A stretch of 64,000 nt of DNA from Gordonia polyisoprenivorans NBRC 16320 = JCM 10675 (GCF_000241325.1 NZ_BAEI01000077.1:124001-188000); one strand, 5' to 3'; counted from the stretch's first letter, positions 53,558-62,180 are shown. Translations and numbers: made by a program. The notes: generated from the letters alone by a model not told the origin.

Positions 53558-54208
53558 TCAGTGTCCGGTGGTGAACCGCTTCCGGACATGCGCGCGCTGC
53601 TCGATCTCGTCGACGAAGGAGCGAGCGTAGTCGGTACCCGAGATCTCCGAGCTGCCGTCGTCCTTGGTCACCAGGAGATCATCGTCGGTGCGATAGCTAC
53701 CGGTGGTCTCACCGGGTGCCCAGGACCCGAACAGGGCGGCGGGGGAGACATAGAACCAGTCGAGCTCTTCGGGGCCGGCGCGTAGTGCGTCGAGTACATC
53801 CGCGTGGGCCAGCGCCTCGGGCTTCCATTCGTCGTTGAAGTCGGGGGTGTCGACCAGCCGTGGACCGCCCTCGGCCACCAACGAACTACCCGCTCCTCCG
53901 ACCACACCGACGCGTGTGTTGTGCGCGAGCGCCGCCGCGGTCACCGAAGGAATCAGATCGACGAGAGGCTTCCCATCCACATCGGCACCGTGTACCGCGA
54001 TCACCACGACGTCGGCGGTCTCGGCGACACGATTCACCAAGTCGGCGTCGGCGAGCGATCCGACGTCGTAGGTCACGCCGTCGACGGGGTCTGCGGGTGC
54101 GCCGGAGCGGCTGTACGAGGTGACCTGATGGCCGCGGCGAACGGCCTCTGCGGCGATGTGACCACCGGCGTACCCGGTGCCTCCGAAAATGGCGATGTGA
54201 GAACTCAT
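53558..54208 (-). CDS. NAD(P)H-binding atypical SDR (NmrA/YwnB-like)
   Basis: A 216-residue Rossmann protein with IAIFGGTGYAGGHIAAEAVRRGH at the N terminus and TSYSRS as the nucleotide-ribose strand, typical of the atypical SDRs that resemble flavin reductase or NmrA regulators. No Tyr-Lys catalytic pair is obvious. VVIAVHGADVDGKPLVDLIP and FYVSPAALFG are family-like. ATG 54208. It stands alone: the next minus-strand gene is 500 bp away and the neighbour is divergent. Function unknown. Confidence 0.82.
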   Translation of the reverse strand: MSSHIAIFGGTGYAGGHIAAEAVRRGHQVTSYSRSGAPADPVDGVTYDVGSLADADLVNRVAETADVVVIAVHGADVDGKPLVDLIPSVTAAALAHNTRVGVVGGAGSSLVAEGGPRLVDTPDFNDEWKPEALAHADVLDALRAGPEELDWFYVSPAALFGSWAPGETTGSYRTDDDLLVTKDDGSSEISGTDYARSFVDEIEQRAHVRKRFTTGH

Positions 54209-54330
54209 ACCGGATGTAACCGGACCGTGGTCCGCAGTTATTCCGCGGGTCTGCGGGATTTTCTCGGCTCGGTCCGTCGTCCGGTCGACATGGCTGGGCG
54301 GGTCGGGCTCCGCACCCTACGCTGACCGTC

Positions 54331-54756
54331 GTGACCTATGACGATGCCGAGTGGCACACGGATTCGGTGATCGACCTCGGCCTCGATGAGTCCGCGGGCG
54401 CCATCCACATCGCGGCCTTCATGGGCTGGGCGTGCAGACGCGGGTTGGTGCCCGCCGACGACCATGCCGACGCGATCGCCGACGCCACCTCTGAAACCGA
54501 CCGTCCTACCGGGTTCGTGGCGACACACTTCGTCTCGCAGATCAACGTCAACAACCTCACTCCGCGCGGAAATCTCTTCGCCGAGCAGTGCTACGACGCG
54601 TATCTCCGGGCGTTACCCGGCACCGAGTTGATGGCCCGGTACGACAACGACTACCGCGTACCCGACACCTGGGACACCGTGGAGGAGATCGGCGCGTTGC
54701 TCGACGAGTTGTACGCGGAGTGGGAGTCACAAGGCGGCAGACTCGCCGAGCGTTGA
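54331..54756 (+). CDS. Small cytosolic protein of DUF7832 kind
   Basis: A 141-residue acidic protein (YDDAEWHTDSVIDLGLDESAG onward) with a conserved-looking HIAAFMGWACRRGLVPADDH segment, where the helix HxxxFxxW fits the DUF7832 family seen in immunity-like or housekeeping settings. No enzyme motif; function unknown. GTG 54331 has TACGCT seven nt upstream, suggesting a leaderless message. Its last 30 bases overlap the convergent zapE-like gene, so read-through could make antisense. Confidence 0.6.
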   Translation: MTYDDAEWHTDSVIDLGLDESAGAIHIAAFMGWACRRGLVPADDHADAIADATSETDRPTGFVATHFVSQINVNNLTPRGNLFAEQCYDAYLRALPGTELMARYDNDYRVPDTWDTVEEIGALLDELYAEWESQGGRLAER

Positions 54757-55713
54757 CAGTCTGCTCGTCACGCGGGCCCGCGACATGGGATCCAGAGCGG
54801 CGCAAAGGGCGAATTCTGTTCTGTCGAGCGCACACTCGATGTTCAGTTCCGCCTCCTGGTCATAGAGGATGTCGACGAGGTGGACGAAGCGACGGGCACT
54901 CTGGCGGTCGGTTGTGGCCAGACCGGGCACGCCGCTGACGGTCCACGAACGGTATCGGTGAGCAAGGCGAAGATAGTCGGCGGCACCGAGCGGGCGGCCA
55001 CAGATCTCCCCGAACGTCACCCCGAGATGGTCGCGAGTCGAGTCCCACACGGAGATGGTTCGTCCGTTGACCGACGTGGACTGCGAGACCCGTTGTGTTG
55101 GTGTGCCGTTCACGGTGATCCACAGACCGCCGGCGAAGCCGTGGTCGCGGCGCGGGTTCGGACGGCGAATCGTGCGGTAGTCCGTACCGCCGTCGAGTTC
55201 TACCGCCATACAGTGTGTTTCGATGAAGTCGATGGTCGGCAGGAAGGAGGCGTGGAGTAACGGGTGGGGCATAAGATCAGAAGGTCGATGATTGGACGTG
55301 ATGATCAGGCGGATGTCGCGCTCGATCGCTCGCCGGATCACCGCGTCGACGTAGATCCCGTCGGCGCGGTCGTCGACGGTCAATTCATCGAAACACAGGA
55401 CCCGGACACCCGACGTGATCGTCGCCAGCGCTCCCTCGACGCCGCGGTCTTTGATCAACGCATCGAGATCACGTCCGAACTCGTGCCAATGCAGCCGCCG
55501 TACCCACTTCGGGGGCAGTGCGCCGAGGTAGGTGTCGACAAGCCACGTCTTCCCTCGACCTACCGGCCCGGAGAGATAGAGATGATCACGGCCCGAGAGA
55601 TGCTGTGCAGCAACGAGTTGGGTTGGATCGAGTCGAAAGCCGGCCCGGGTCGCGGCCTCGACGACAACGTCGTCACCCACCAGCGGCGCGGACTGCTTTC
55701 GACGACCGAACAT
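54727..55713 (-). CDS. zapE: ZapE/AFG1-like P-loop ATPase
   Basis: A 328-residue AFG1-family ATPase; in proteobacteria ZapE acts at the division ring, and the mitochondrial relative clears membrane proteins. Walker A GPVGRGKTWLVD near residue 50, Walker B VLCFDELTVDD near 110 and the sensor-like ITSNHRPSDLMPHPLLHASFLP all match, except that the usual GGVGxGKT has Pro. ATG 55713 has TAGAGT six nt upstream (leaderless); the extra TTG 55719 is less likely. A palindrome covers that -10, shared with the divergent TetR gene. The division role is transferred by family only. Confidence 0.85.
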   Translation of the reverse strand: MFGRRKQSAPLVGDDVVVEAATRAGFRLDPTQLVAAQHLSGRDHLYLSGPVGRGKTWLVDTYLGALPPKWVRRLHWHEFGRDLDALIKDRGVEGALATITSGVRVLCFDELTVDDRADGIYVDAVIRRAIERDIRLIITSNHRPSDLMPHPLLHASFLPTIDFIETHCMAVELDGGTDYRTIRRPNPRRDHGFAGGLWITVNGTPTQRVSQSTSVNGRTISVWDSTRDHLGVTFGEICGRPLGAADYLRLAHRYRSWTVSGVPGLATTDRQSARRFVHLVDILYDQEAELNIECALDRTEFALCAALDPMSRARVTSRLSTLGESAAL

Positions 55714-55719
55714 TCCCAA

Positions 55720-55748
55720 ACTCTATCATCGTAGAGTCTGGCTATCAT
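55720..55748. promoter_or_regulatory. Shared operator/promoter between zapE-like and tetR genes
   Basis: ACTCTATCATCGTAGAGT (55720-55737) is an inverted repeat whose left arm, read on the minus strand, is the TAGAGT -10 of the ATPase gene. CTATCAT recurs at 55742-55748 and supplies the TATCAT -10 of the TetR gene, 7 nt before its GTG. A single TetR dimer here could control both genes. Confidence 0.65.
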
Positions 55749-55755
55749 GTGATGT

Positions 55756-56325
55756 GTGCCCCGTCCCGACCGTCGCCCACGAATCGCCGATGCCGCGCTG
55801 GAACTCGCGGCGTCCGGGGGAACACACGCGCTCACCCATCAGGCGATCGATCGTCGGCTCGACTTACCGAAGGGATCGACCTCGTATTACTTCCGCACTC
55901 GCGAAGCGCTCTTGCTGGCCGCCGCCGACCGGCTGATCACCATCTCCCGTGAGCGGTTCCGCGGCACGCTCGAACTGTCCGCCGGACAGACCAATCCGGT
56001 CGAGGTGATCAGCGACTACGTCACCGAACTCGTCACCGACCGCGTGGCCGAGGTGACCGCGCGCCAGGCACTGTTACTCGACGCCGGAATCGGAGACGAC
56101 GTCCGTGGGCGCCTGCGCCGCTGCTTCTTCTCCGAGGACGCTGCCGCGGGGCTGATGCAGTCGCTGGGGTCCGCGCAGCCGCACGTGGCGGCCCGGCGGT
56201 TGGTGACCGTCCTGGAGGGAGTGGTCTACAGCCACACCCAAGGTCTCGACCGCGATGAGCCGCACTCCTCGCGTCGCGGCATCGTCGCCGATCTCGTTAC
56301 GCGAACACTCCTCACACTGCGCTGA
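55756..56325 (+). CDS. TetR-family transcriptional regulator
   Basis: A 189-residue regulator: RIADAALELAASGGTHALTHQAIDRRL with the recognition part LPKGSTSYYFRTREALLLAA (residues about 36-55), then a helical ligand domain. GTG 55756 appears leaderless. It likely acts on the palindrome between itself and the zapE-like gene. It is not KstR2: that gene is at 48.4 kb and this operator has a different sequence. Its 3' end overlaps the convergent ipdC by 14 bp. Confidence 0.87.
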   Translation: MPRPDRRPRIADAALELAASGGTHALTHQAIDRRLDLPKGSTSYYFRTREALLLAAADRLITISRERFRGTLELSAGQTNPVEVISDYVTELVTDRVAEVTARQALLLDAGIGDDVRGRLRRCFFSEDAAAGLMQSLGSAQPHVAARRLVTVLEGVVYSHTQGLDRDEPHSSRRGIVADLVTRTLLTLR

Positions 56326-57442
56326 CCGGCGCGGCGAGTGCGTGCAGCCGCTCGTGGGCCTGCATCATGATCGACTGGATCAACTCGTCGCAGCTGGGCA
56401 GATCGTCGATCATGCCGACGACCTGACCCGAGGCGAGGACGCCCGCGCGGGTGTCGCCCTCGACGAGTCCCGCGCGCAACAACATCGGGGTGTTGCCTGC
56501 CATGATGATCTGCTGCCAGGTGCGTTCTCCGGAGCGTCGCATGGCGCGGCCGTCGCGCAGCATCGTCGTCCAGCGCATCCCGGTCAGCTGCTTGAACTCG
56601 TTGGCGTTACGGGCCGCGGCGACAAGGGCTTTGACGGCGCTACCGCTCTCCAGTGCCTCGACGAGCGGGGTACGCAAGACCCGATGCGGCATCCCGTCGA
56701 CCTTCACCGACACCACCGTGTCGCCGAGGCCACGGGCCAGATACTCCTGCTTGACGGCGTCGGGCACCGCCGAATCCGAGGTCAGCAGGAACCGCGTCCC
56801 CATCGCCACCCCCTGTGCGCCATACGCCAGAGCGGCGGCGAGTCCGCGGCCGTCGAAGAATCCGCCGGCCGCCACCACCGGCATGTCGGATCCGTTCTCC
56901 GCGAGGGCATCGAGTACCGACGGCAGCAGCAACGTGGTGGCCACCGGTCCGGTGTGTCCGCCGCCCTCGCCACCCTGCACGATCACCGCGTCGGCGCCCC
57001 AGGAGGCCACCTTCACCGCGTGCTTGGCCGCGCCGATCGACGGGATCACCACCACACCATGCTCTTTGAGCTTGGCGATCAGCTCCTTCTTGGGCGCCAG
57101 CGCGAACGAGGCGACCTTGACGCCCTCGCGGATCAGCAGGTCGATCCGCTGCGGTGCGTCGGTGGCGTCGGCGCGGATATTGACCCCGAAGGGCTTGTCG
57201 GTCAACGCTTTCGTCTTGGCGATGGCCGCCTCGAGTTCGTCGTAGGTCATCGTTGCCGACGCGAGGATTCCCAGACCGCCGGCGTTGGCCGTTGCCGACG
57301 TCAGCGACGGCCCCGACACCCAGCCCATCCCGGTTTGCACGATCGGGTACTCGACGCCGACGAGGTCGGTGAAGCTCGTCGGCAGGGGCGCGGCGCGCCC
57401 AGCACCCGTTGTGTCAGAGCCGGTCCTCTCATCGCCGGTCAT
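56312..57442 (-). CDS. ipdC: Nitronate-monooxygenase-fold flavoprotein IpdC
   Basis: FMN enzyme of the NMO/2-nitropropane-dioxygenase fold, assigned to steroid C/D-ring catabolism as IpdC (Rv3553 in M. tuberculosis). The 376-residue product has IVQTGMGWVSGPSLTSATANAGGLG, VIVQGGEGGGHTG, VVAAGGFFDGRGLAAALAYGAQGVAMGTRFL, all of this fold, with the VQGGEGGGHTG loop binding FMN phosphate. ATG 57442 lies 1 nt after the ipdB stop. Last gene of the operon echA20-ipdA-ipdB-ipdC. Assignment is by fold and neighbours. Confidence 0.85.
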   Translation of the reverse strand: MTGDERTGSDTTGAGRAAPLPTSFTDLVGVEYPIVQTGMGWVSGPSLTSATANAGGLGILASATMTYDELEAAIAKTKALTDKPFGVNIRADATDAPQRIDLLIREGVKVASFALAPKKELIAKLKEHGVVVIPSIGAAKHAVKVASWGADAVIVQGGEGGGHTGPVATTLLLPSVLDALAENGSDMPVVAAGGFFDGRGLAAALAYGAQGVAMGTRFLLTSDSAVPDAVKQEYLARGLGDTVVSVKVDGMPHRVLRTPLVEALESGSAVKALVAAARNANEFKQLTGMRWTTMLRDGRAMRRSGERTWQQIIMAGNTPMLLRAGLVEGDTRAGVLASGQVVGMIDDLPSCDELIQSIMMQAHERLHALAAPVSAV

Positions 57443-57443
57443 C

Positions 57444-58202
57444 TCACCGCACCTCTTTGGCGCGAACACCCTTGGGATCGAGCACATCCCGGATCAGGCC
57501 GAGTTCCTCGTCGGAGGGTTCCCGCGTTGTCGGGGCCTCGGCGAGTCCGTCGATCTCGAAGGAGGTGTTCTCCGCGACCTCCTCGGCACTCACCCCGGGG
57601 TGCAGCGACAGTGCACGCATCGTGTGGTCGGGCCCGCCGAAGTCGAAGACACCGAGATTGGTGACGACGCGCGCGATGTCGACGTCGTCGAAGGCGGGGT
57701 TGTCGGGGTCGACCTTGTCGAAGCCGAGTCCGCAAACGATGTCGACGGCGTCGACGAACACGCGTGCCGAATGCCGTGGGACCCAGTAGCTCGTCGGATG
57801 GTTGATGGTGTTGCCGGGAGCGCCACGGGCGCCGAACATCTGTCGGGTCGGGTGTTGCAACGGGCCGAACGCCGACAGGTTCTGGTTACCGAAACGATCG
57901 ATCTGGTTGGCGCCCATCACCACATGGCGCCGGCCCGAGGCCACGACGTCGAACACCTTGGAGAACGGCATCCACCCCTCGATGGCGCCCGTTTTGCCGA
58001 TGCCCGGTGTGTCGGCGAGGATCAACGCCTCCCCATCGGTGATGAGCAGATCGGGCGCGAAGCTCAGCCGCGCCAAACGGGCCCCGAGTAGCGGGATCGG
58101 CGCCATCGGCGACGCCATGATCTCGCCTGCGCCACGGAAGATCTCGGCGCAGGAGACGACGCAGTACTCGGCCCGGGTGACCCCGGTGGTCGCTGTGGTC
58201 AC
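57444..58202 (-). CDS. ipdB: IpdB, beta subunit of the COCHEA-CoA ring-C hydrolase
   Basis: IpdAB looks like a class-I CoA transferase but hydrolyses the last steroid ring (ring C of COCHEA-CoA). The 252-residue beta subunit has ITDGEALILA, MPFSKVFDVVASGRRHVVMGANQIDRFGNQNLS and the HPGVSAEEVAENTSFEI end. It resembles CoA-transferase beta but the family's catalytic Glu is in a position I cannot verify by eye. GTG 58202 overlaps the ipdA stop (GTGA). Confidence 0.87.
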   Translation of the reverse strand: MTTATTGVTRAEYCVVSCAEIFRGAGEIMASPMAPIPLLGARLARLSFAPDLLITDGEALILADTPGIGKTGAIEGWMPFSKVFDVVASGRRHVVMGANQIDRFGNQNLSAFGPLQHPTRQMFGARGAPGNTINHPTSYWVPRHSARVFVDAVDIVCGLGFDKVDPDNPAFDDVDIARVVTNLGVFDFGGPDHTMRALSLHPGVSAEEVAENTSFEIDGLAEAPTTREPSDEELGLIRDVLDPKGVRAKEVR

Positions 58203-59128
58203 TTGCGGTCCTCCTGTTCGGCACGCCAGGCGACAACCTCGCGCTGATAGGTGGGTTCGTCGACGTCGAGGAAGCGCGCGCGGAACGCGGCCCACGTGTC
58301 GGCGTCCTTGGCCTGCTCGACGTAGAACCGTTGGAACGCCTCGTCGCGACCGTAGTCCCCCGCGAAAGAAAAGTGCGCCCCATTCGGGGTATGCACCACC
58401 CGGTCGACATTCATCCTGTTGAGCAGAAGACGCTGGGTGGGAACGGATTTGACGAGCACCTCGGTGTCGACGAGCTGATCGGTCTCCAGATATCGGCGCG
58501 TTGCGGCGGCACAGAACAGGTCGTCCATGTACGGGTCGACACCGGTGTAGGCGGCGTTGCCGCGGGCATCGGCGAGATCGAGGTGGACGAAGGCTGCGTC
58601 GAGTCGCAGGGCGGGCATCGCGATGAGCGTCTGCGTGCGGCCGTCGGGGTCGGGATACGGGGACTCGACGGTCTTGAGCTCACCCTCCCAGAATGCCGGC
58701 ACGTCGGAACCGAGTCCGGCCCGGATCGGCAGGAACGGCAACCGGGCCGCGGCGGCCTGCAGACCGCACTTGACCATGCCCTCGTCCATCTCGCGTGCCT
58801 CGATGGCGCCGGTGGTGCGGGCGTGGGCGAACCACGGATCGTAGAACGGGGCGGAGTCCAGGGAGACGAAGCCGTAGTAGACGCGTCGGACTTTGCCTGC
58901 GGCGCACAGCAATCCGAGATCGGGTCCACCGTAGGTGACGATGGTCAAATCGGTCACCGCCGAGCGGGCCAACGCCCGGACGAGTGCCATCGGCTTGCGC
59001 CGCGACCCCCAGCCGCCGATGCCGATCGTCATCCCGTCGCGCAGCTCGCCGATGACATCGTCGAGAGTGCTCGTCTTGTCGGTGGGTGTTGACGCGGTGG
59101 GTGTTGATGGGGTGGGTGTTGCTGCCAT
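58199..59128 (-). CDS. ipdA: IpdA, alpha subunit of the COCHEA-CoA ring-C hydrolase
   Basis: Alpha subunit of the CoA-transferase-like pair with ipdB. The 309-residue product has the GGWGSRRKPMALVRAL and VTYGGPDLGLLCAAGKVRRV segments, and LFCAAATRRYLETDQLVDT late in the chain. The N terminus (about 20 residues) is Thr/Pro/Ser-rich repeat. ATG 59128 lies 1 nt after the echA20 stop codon (TGA C ATG arrangement), so coupling is tight. Order echA20-ipdA-ipdB-ipdC equals Rv3550-Rv3553. Confidence 0.88.
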   Translation of the reverse strand: MAATPTPSTPTASTPTDKTSTLDDVIGELRDGMTIGIGGWGSRRKPMALVRALARSAVTDLTIVTYGGPDLGLLCAAGKVRRVYYGFVSLDSAPFYDPWFAHARTTGAIEAREMDEGMVKCGLQAAAARLPFLPIRAGLGSDVPAFWEGELKTVESPYPDPDGRTQTLIAMPALRLDAAFVHLDLADARGNAAYTGVDPYMDDLFCAAATRRYLETDQLVDTEVLVKSVPTQRLLLNRMNVDRVVHTPNGAHFSFAGDYGRDEAFQRFYVEQAKDADTWAAFRARFLDVDEPTYQREVVAWRAEQEDRK

Positions 59129-59129
59129 G

Positions 59130-59900
59130 TCAGGCGTGTCCTCCTGTGTTGAGGGCCTTGCCGGTCGCCACGAACTCGTCGCGGTGTTCGTCGGCGACGC
59201 CGGCCAGATTGAGCTCGAAGGTGTATCCCTGCTCGAGGCGGTAGCTGGCCTTCACGTCCACCGGGTCGATGTGGTTGATCGCCGACTTTGCCGCGCGGAT
59301 CACCCGGGTGTCCTTGGCGGCGATCTTCTCAGCGACATCGAGTGCCGCGGAATCGAGTTCGTCGGCGGCCACCACCCGATGGACCGAGCCGAAGTGCAGG
59401 AGTTGTTCGGCGGTGACGTTCTGGGCCGTGTAATAGAGGGTGCGCATCATGTGCTGGGGAACCAGGCGCGCCAGATGTGTTGCGGCGCCCAGTGCCCCGC
59501 GATCGACCTCGGGAAGACCGAAGACCGCGCCCTTGGAGGCGACGATCACGTCGGCGTTGCCGACCAGCCCGATTCCGCCACCGACGCAGAAGTTCTTGAC
59601 CGCGACGACCACCGGGACGGCACAGTCGTAGACCGCGCTGAACGCCGCGGTGCAGCCGTGGTTGGCGGCGATCAACGCCCCGAATCCCTCCGTGGCCTGC
59701 ATCTCCTTGATGTCGACGCCGGCGTTGAAACCGCGGCCCTCCGCCCGCAGGATCACCACGTGCGTGCTGGGGTCGTTGCCCGCTGCGGTGATGGCTTCGG
59801 CGAGGTCGAACCACGCCGACGACGGCAGCGCGTTGACCGGCGGGTAGTCGACGGTGACGGTGACGACCCCGCCATCGGTGCGGGTAGTGGTGATCGGCAC
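59130..59900 (-). CDS. echA20: Enoyl-CoA hydratase-family hydrolase EchA20
   Basis: Crotonase-fold enzyme that opens ring D of HIEC-CoA. The 256-residue product has AEGRGFNAGVDIKEMQ (oxyanion loop), NFCVGGGIGLVGNADVIVAS and GLPEVDRGALGAATHLARLVP, all of this fold. GTG 59900 has GAGAGGAG five nt upstream, so it is not leaderless, unlike the gene on the other side of the operator. The KstR2-type palindrome lies 34-54 bp upstream. Confidence 0.88.
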   Translation of the reverse strand: MPITTTRTDGGVVTVTVDYPPVNALPSSAWFDLAEAITAAGNDPSTHVVILRAEGRGFNAGVDIKEMQATEGFGALIAANHGCTAAFSAVYDCAVPVVVAVKNFCVGGGIGLVGNADVIVASKGAVFGLPEVDRGALGAATHLARLVPQHMMRTLYYTAQNVTAEQLLHFGSVHRVVAADELDSAALDVAEKIAAKDTRVIRAAKSAINHIDPVDVKASYRLEQGYTFELNLAGVADEHRDEFVATGKALNTGGHA

Positions 59901-59934
59901 GCGTGCTCCTCTCGGCGAAGCGCTGAAGAAAACC

Positions 59935-59954
59935 AACCAAGCAATTGCTTGGTT
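59935..59954. promoter_or_regulatory. KstR2-like operator, 20-bp perfect palindrome
   Basis: AACCAAGCAATTGCTTGGTT is perfectly self-complementary. It contains the AnCAAGnnCTTGnT motif in two overlapping registers, each with one mismatch (ACCAAGCAATTGCT and AGCAATTGCTTGGT). It lies between echA20 (minus) and the SDR gene (plus), with TAGGGT at 59961 as the SDR -10. Confidence 0.85.
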
Positions 59955-59973
59955 CTTTGGTAGGGTAGCACCC

Positions 59974-60783
59974 ATGACGACAGGGGCACAGGTGACCGGA
60001 CGGCCGGGCCGATACGACCTCGGGCTCGCCGGACGGGTCGTGTTGGTGACCGGCGGTGCCCGAGGTGTCGGACTCGGCATCGTTGCCGCCCTCGCCGATT
60101 TCGGCGCGACCCCGGTGGCCTGCGCTCGACATTCGAGTGACGAGCTCGAATCAGTTTCCGCTGCAACATTTCTGCCGTGTGATGTGCGGGATGAGGACGC
60201 CGTGGCCGCCACCCTCGCGCGAATTGTGGAGACCCACGGGCGGATCGACGGCGTGATCAACAATGCGGGCGGGTCGCCGTTCGCGCTGGCGGCCGACGCC
60301 TCACCACGCTTCGCGAGCAAGATCGTCGAACTGAATCTGCTTGCCCCGCTGATCGTCGCGCGTGCGGCGCAGGCCGTCATGCGTGGTCAGGAGGGCGGTG
60401 GCGCGATCGTCAACATCTCGAGCGTCAGTGGGCATCGCGCCTCCCCGGGTACCTCCGCGTATGGGGCCGCCAAAGCCGGACTCGACAGTCTCACCACCTC
60501 ACTCGCCGTGGAATGGGCGCCCCGGGTTCGGGTGAACTCCATCGTCGCCGGACCGGTCGAAACCGAGCAGGCCCACCTGCACTACGGCGACGACGCGGGC
60601 ATCGCCGCGGTCGGCCGGACGATTCCCATGGGTCGCATGGCGCGCCCCGCCGATGTCGGCGCCGCCGCGGCGTTCCTCCTCTCGCCACTGGCCGGCTACA
60701 TCACCGGCGCCACACTGACCGTCCACGGCGGGGGCGAGCTACCGGCCTTCCTCGCCGCCGCGAACGCAGGCAACGACGTCTGA
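59974..60783 (+). CDS. Short-chain dehydrogenase (Rv3549c-like, KstR2 regulon)
   Basis: A 269-residue SDR with VVLVTGGARGVGLGIVAALADFG, NNAG, NISSVSGHRASPGTSAYGAAKAG (Ser-Tyr-Lys) and RMARPADVGAAAAFLLSPLAGYITG near the end. TAGGGT lies 7 nt before ATG 59974, so leaderless; the longer frame crosses the operator and is rejected. It occupies the Rv3549c position, divergent from echA20. Oxidation or reduction of a HIP-derived ring intermediate is likely, substrate not shown. Confidence 0.85.
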   Translation: MTTGAQVTGRPGRYDLGLAGRVVLVTGGARGVGLGIVAALADFGATPVACARHSSDELESVSAATFLPCDVRDEDAVAATLARIVETHGRIDGVINNAGGSPFALAADASPRFASKIVELNLLAPLIVARAAQAVMRGQEGGGAIVNISSVSGHRASPGTSAYGAAKAGLDSLTTSLAVEWAPRVRVNSIVAGPVETEQAHLHYGDDAGIAAVGRTIPMGRMARPADVGAAAAFLLSPLAGYITGATLTVHGGGELPAFLAAANAGNDV

Positions 60784-60847
60784 TCTGCCCGGACGCCTGA
60801 TCTGTACAACTACGCTGTGAACCGAAACATCTGAGAGGACAACAACA

Positions 60848-61747
60848 GTGGCTGAGAGCGCGTCCAATGCGGGTCGTGTGGTCGTGGTGACCGGTGCGGG
60901 TCAGGGAATCGGCCGGGCCCATGCGGTGGCCTTCGCCGCCGACGGCGCCAAGGTGGTCGTCAACGACTTCGTGGCCGAGGCCGCCGACGCGGTGGCCAAC
61001 GAGATCCGTAACCGTGGCGGGGACGCGATTGCCGCCACCGGAGACGTCGCCGACTGGGACACCGCGGCCGGCATCATCGCCACGGCCGTCGACGAATACG
61101 GCGCACTCGACGTCCTGGTCAACAACGCCGGATTCGTGCGTGACCGCATGCTGGTCTCGATGGCCGAGGAGGAGTGGGACGCCGTGGTCCGCGTGCATCT
61201 GAAGGGGCACTTCGTGATGCTGCGTCATGCCGCCGCCTACTGGCGGGCGCAGGCCAAGGCCGGCAGCCCGCGCACCGCCCGCGTCGTCAACACCTCGTCC
61301 GGGGCGGGCCTGTACGGCTCGGTCGGTCAGGGTAACTACGTCGCGGCCAAAGCCGGTATCGCTGCGTTGACCGTTCAGGCGGCCGCCGAGATGGGCGGTT
61401 ACGGTGTCACGGTCAATGCGATCGCACCGGCGGCACGCACCGCGATGACCCTCGGTGCCGGCGAGGCGATGGCCGCGCAGATGGCCGCCCCCGACGACGG
61501 CTCCTTCGACGTGATGGATCCGGCGAACATCTCGCCGCTGGTGTGCTGGCTCGCCTCGCCGCAGTCGGGTGAGGTCACCGGTCGGGTCTTCGAGGTGGAA
61601 GGCGGCAAGATCTCGATCACCGACGGCTGGCAGCGTAGCGTCGAACGCGACAAGGGTGCGCGCTGGGAATCGTCCGAACTCGGCCCGGTGATCGCCGAGA
61701 TCATCGGTAAGGCGCCGGTGCCGATGCCGGTCTACGGCGCGCGCTGA
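60848..61747 (+). CDS. Short-chain dehydrogenase (Rv3548c-like, KstR2 regulon)
   Basis: A 299-residue SDR of the multifunctional-enzyme-type-2 kind: VVVVTGAGQGIGRAHAVAFAADGAKVVVND, NNAGFVRDRMLVSMAEEEWD, NTSSGAGLYGSVGQGNYVAAKAG (Ser-Tyr-Lys). The GFVRDR and GxYGSxGQ pieces are those of 3-hydroxyacyl-CoA dehydrogenases. GTG 60848 has GAGAGGA upstream. It follows the Rv3549c-like SDR by 64 bp and is presumably in the same transcript. A beta-oxidation step on a CoA ester is the likely role. Confidence 0.84.
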   Translation: MAESASNAGRVVVVTGAGQGIGRAHAVAFAADGAKVVVNDFVAEAADAVANEIRNRGGDAIAATGDVADWDTAAGIIATAVDEYGALDVLVNNAGFVRDRMLVSMAEEEWDAVVRVHLKGHFVMLRHAAAYWRAQAKAGSPRTARVVNTSSGAGLYGSVGQGNYVAAKAGIAALTVQAAAEMGGYGVTVNAIAPAARTAMTLGAGEAMAAQMAAPDDGSFDVMDPANISPLVCWLASPQSGEVTGRVFEVEGGKISITDGWQRSVERDKGARWESSELGPVIAEIIGKAPVPMPVYGAR

Positions 61748-61778
61748 CACCGTTGGGCAGATACCTCTTGGGGGAACC

Positions 61779-62150
61779 ATGACCGACTCCGTGGCGGCGG
61801 CCCGTGTCGCGGCGGCACGGGCCTATGTCGACGCACTGGTCAGTCACGACGCGAGCGGGGTCGACCTGCATCCGGATTGCACCCGAGTCGAATTCGGTGT
61901 CAAGACCGGGCGCAACGGACCTCATATCGCACGCAGTCTGGAACGCGGACCGCAGTTCCGGCTGATCCACCGTGTCAGTGGATTCGAGGCCACCGTCGAC
62001 GGGCACAGCGTCACCACCCGCTACCTCGTACACGTCGCACCGAAGATGCTGGGGCTCGCGGCGCCGGTGTCGGAAACCTTCGTCATCGACGAGGACACCC
62101 GAATTCGCGCGATCGTCGCCCGATTCGGGCTGCCCCGGCGGGTCGGCTGA
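61779..62150 (+). CDS. NTF2-like/SnoaL-like small protein
   Basis: A 123-residue protein: ARAYVDALVSHDASGVDLHPDCTRVEFGVKTGRNGP with the tunnel-like strand order of the SnoaL/KSI fold, then ATVDGHSVTTRYLVHVAP and ETFVIDEDTRIRAIVARFGLP. The fold hosts steroid isomerases, but the key KSI Asp-Tyr pair is not evident to me. It follows the SDR by 31 bp with a GGGGGAA site and may be in the same KstR2 transcript. Catalytic role unproven. Confidence 0.68.
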   Translation: MTDSVAAARVAAARAYVDALVSHDASGVDLHPDCTRVEFGVKTGRNGPHIARSLERGPQFRLIHRVSGFEATVDGHSVTTRYLVHVAPKMLGLAAPVSETFVIDEDTRIRAIVARFGLPRRVG

Positions 62151-62180
62151 GCGCACCGACCCGCACGAGGTCACCACCGT

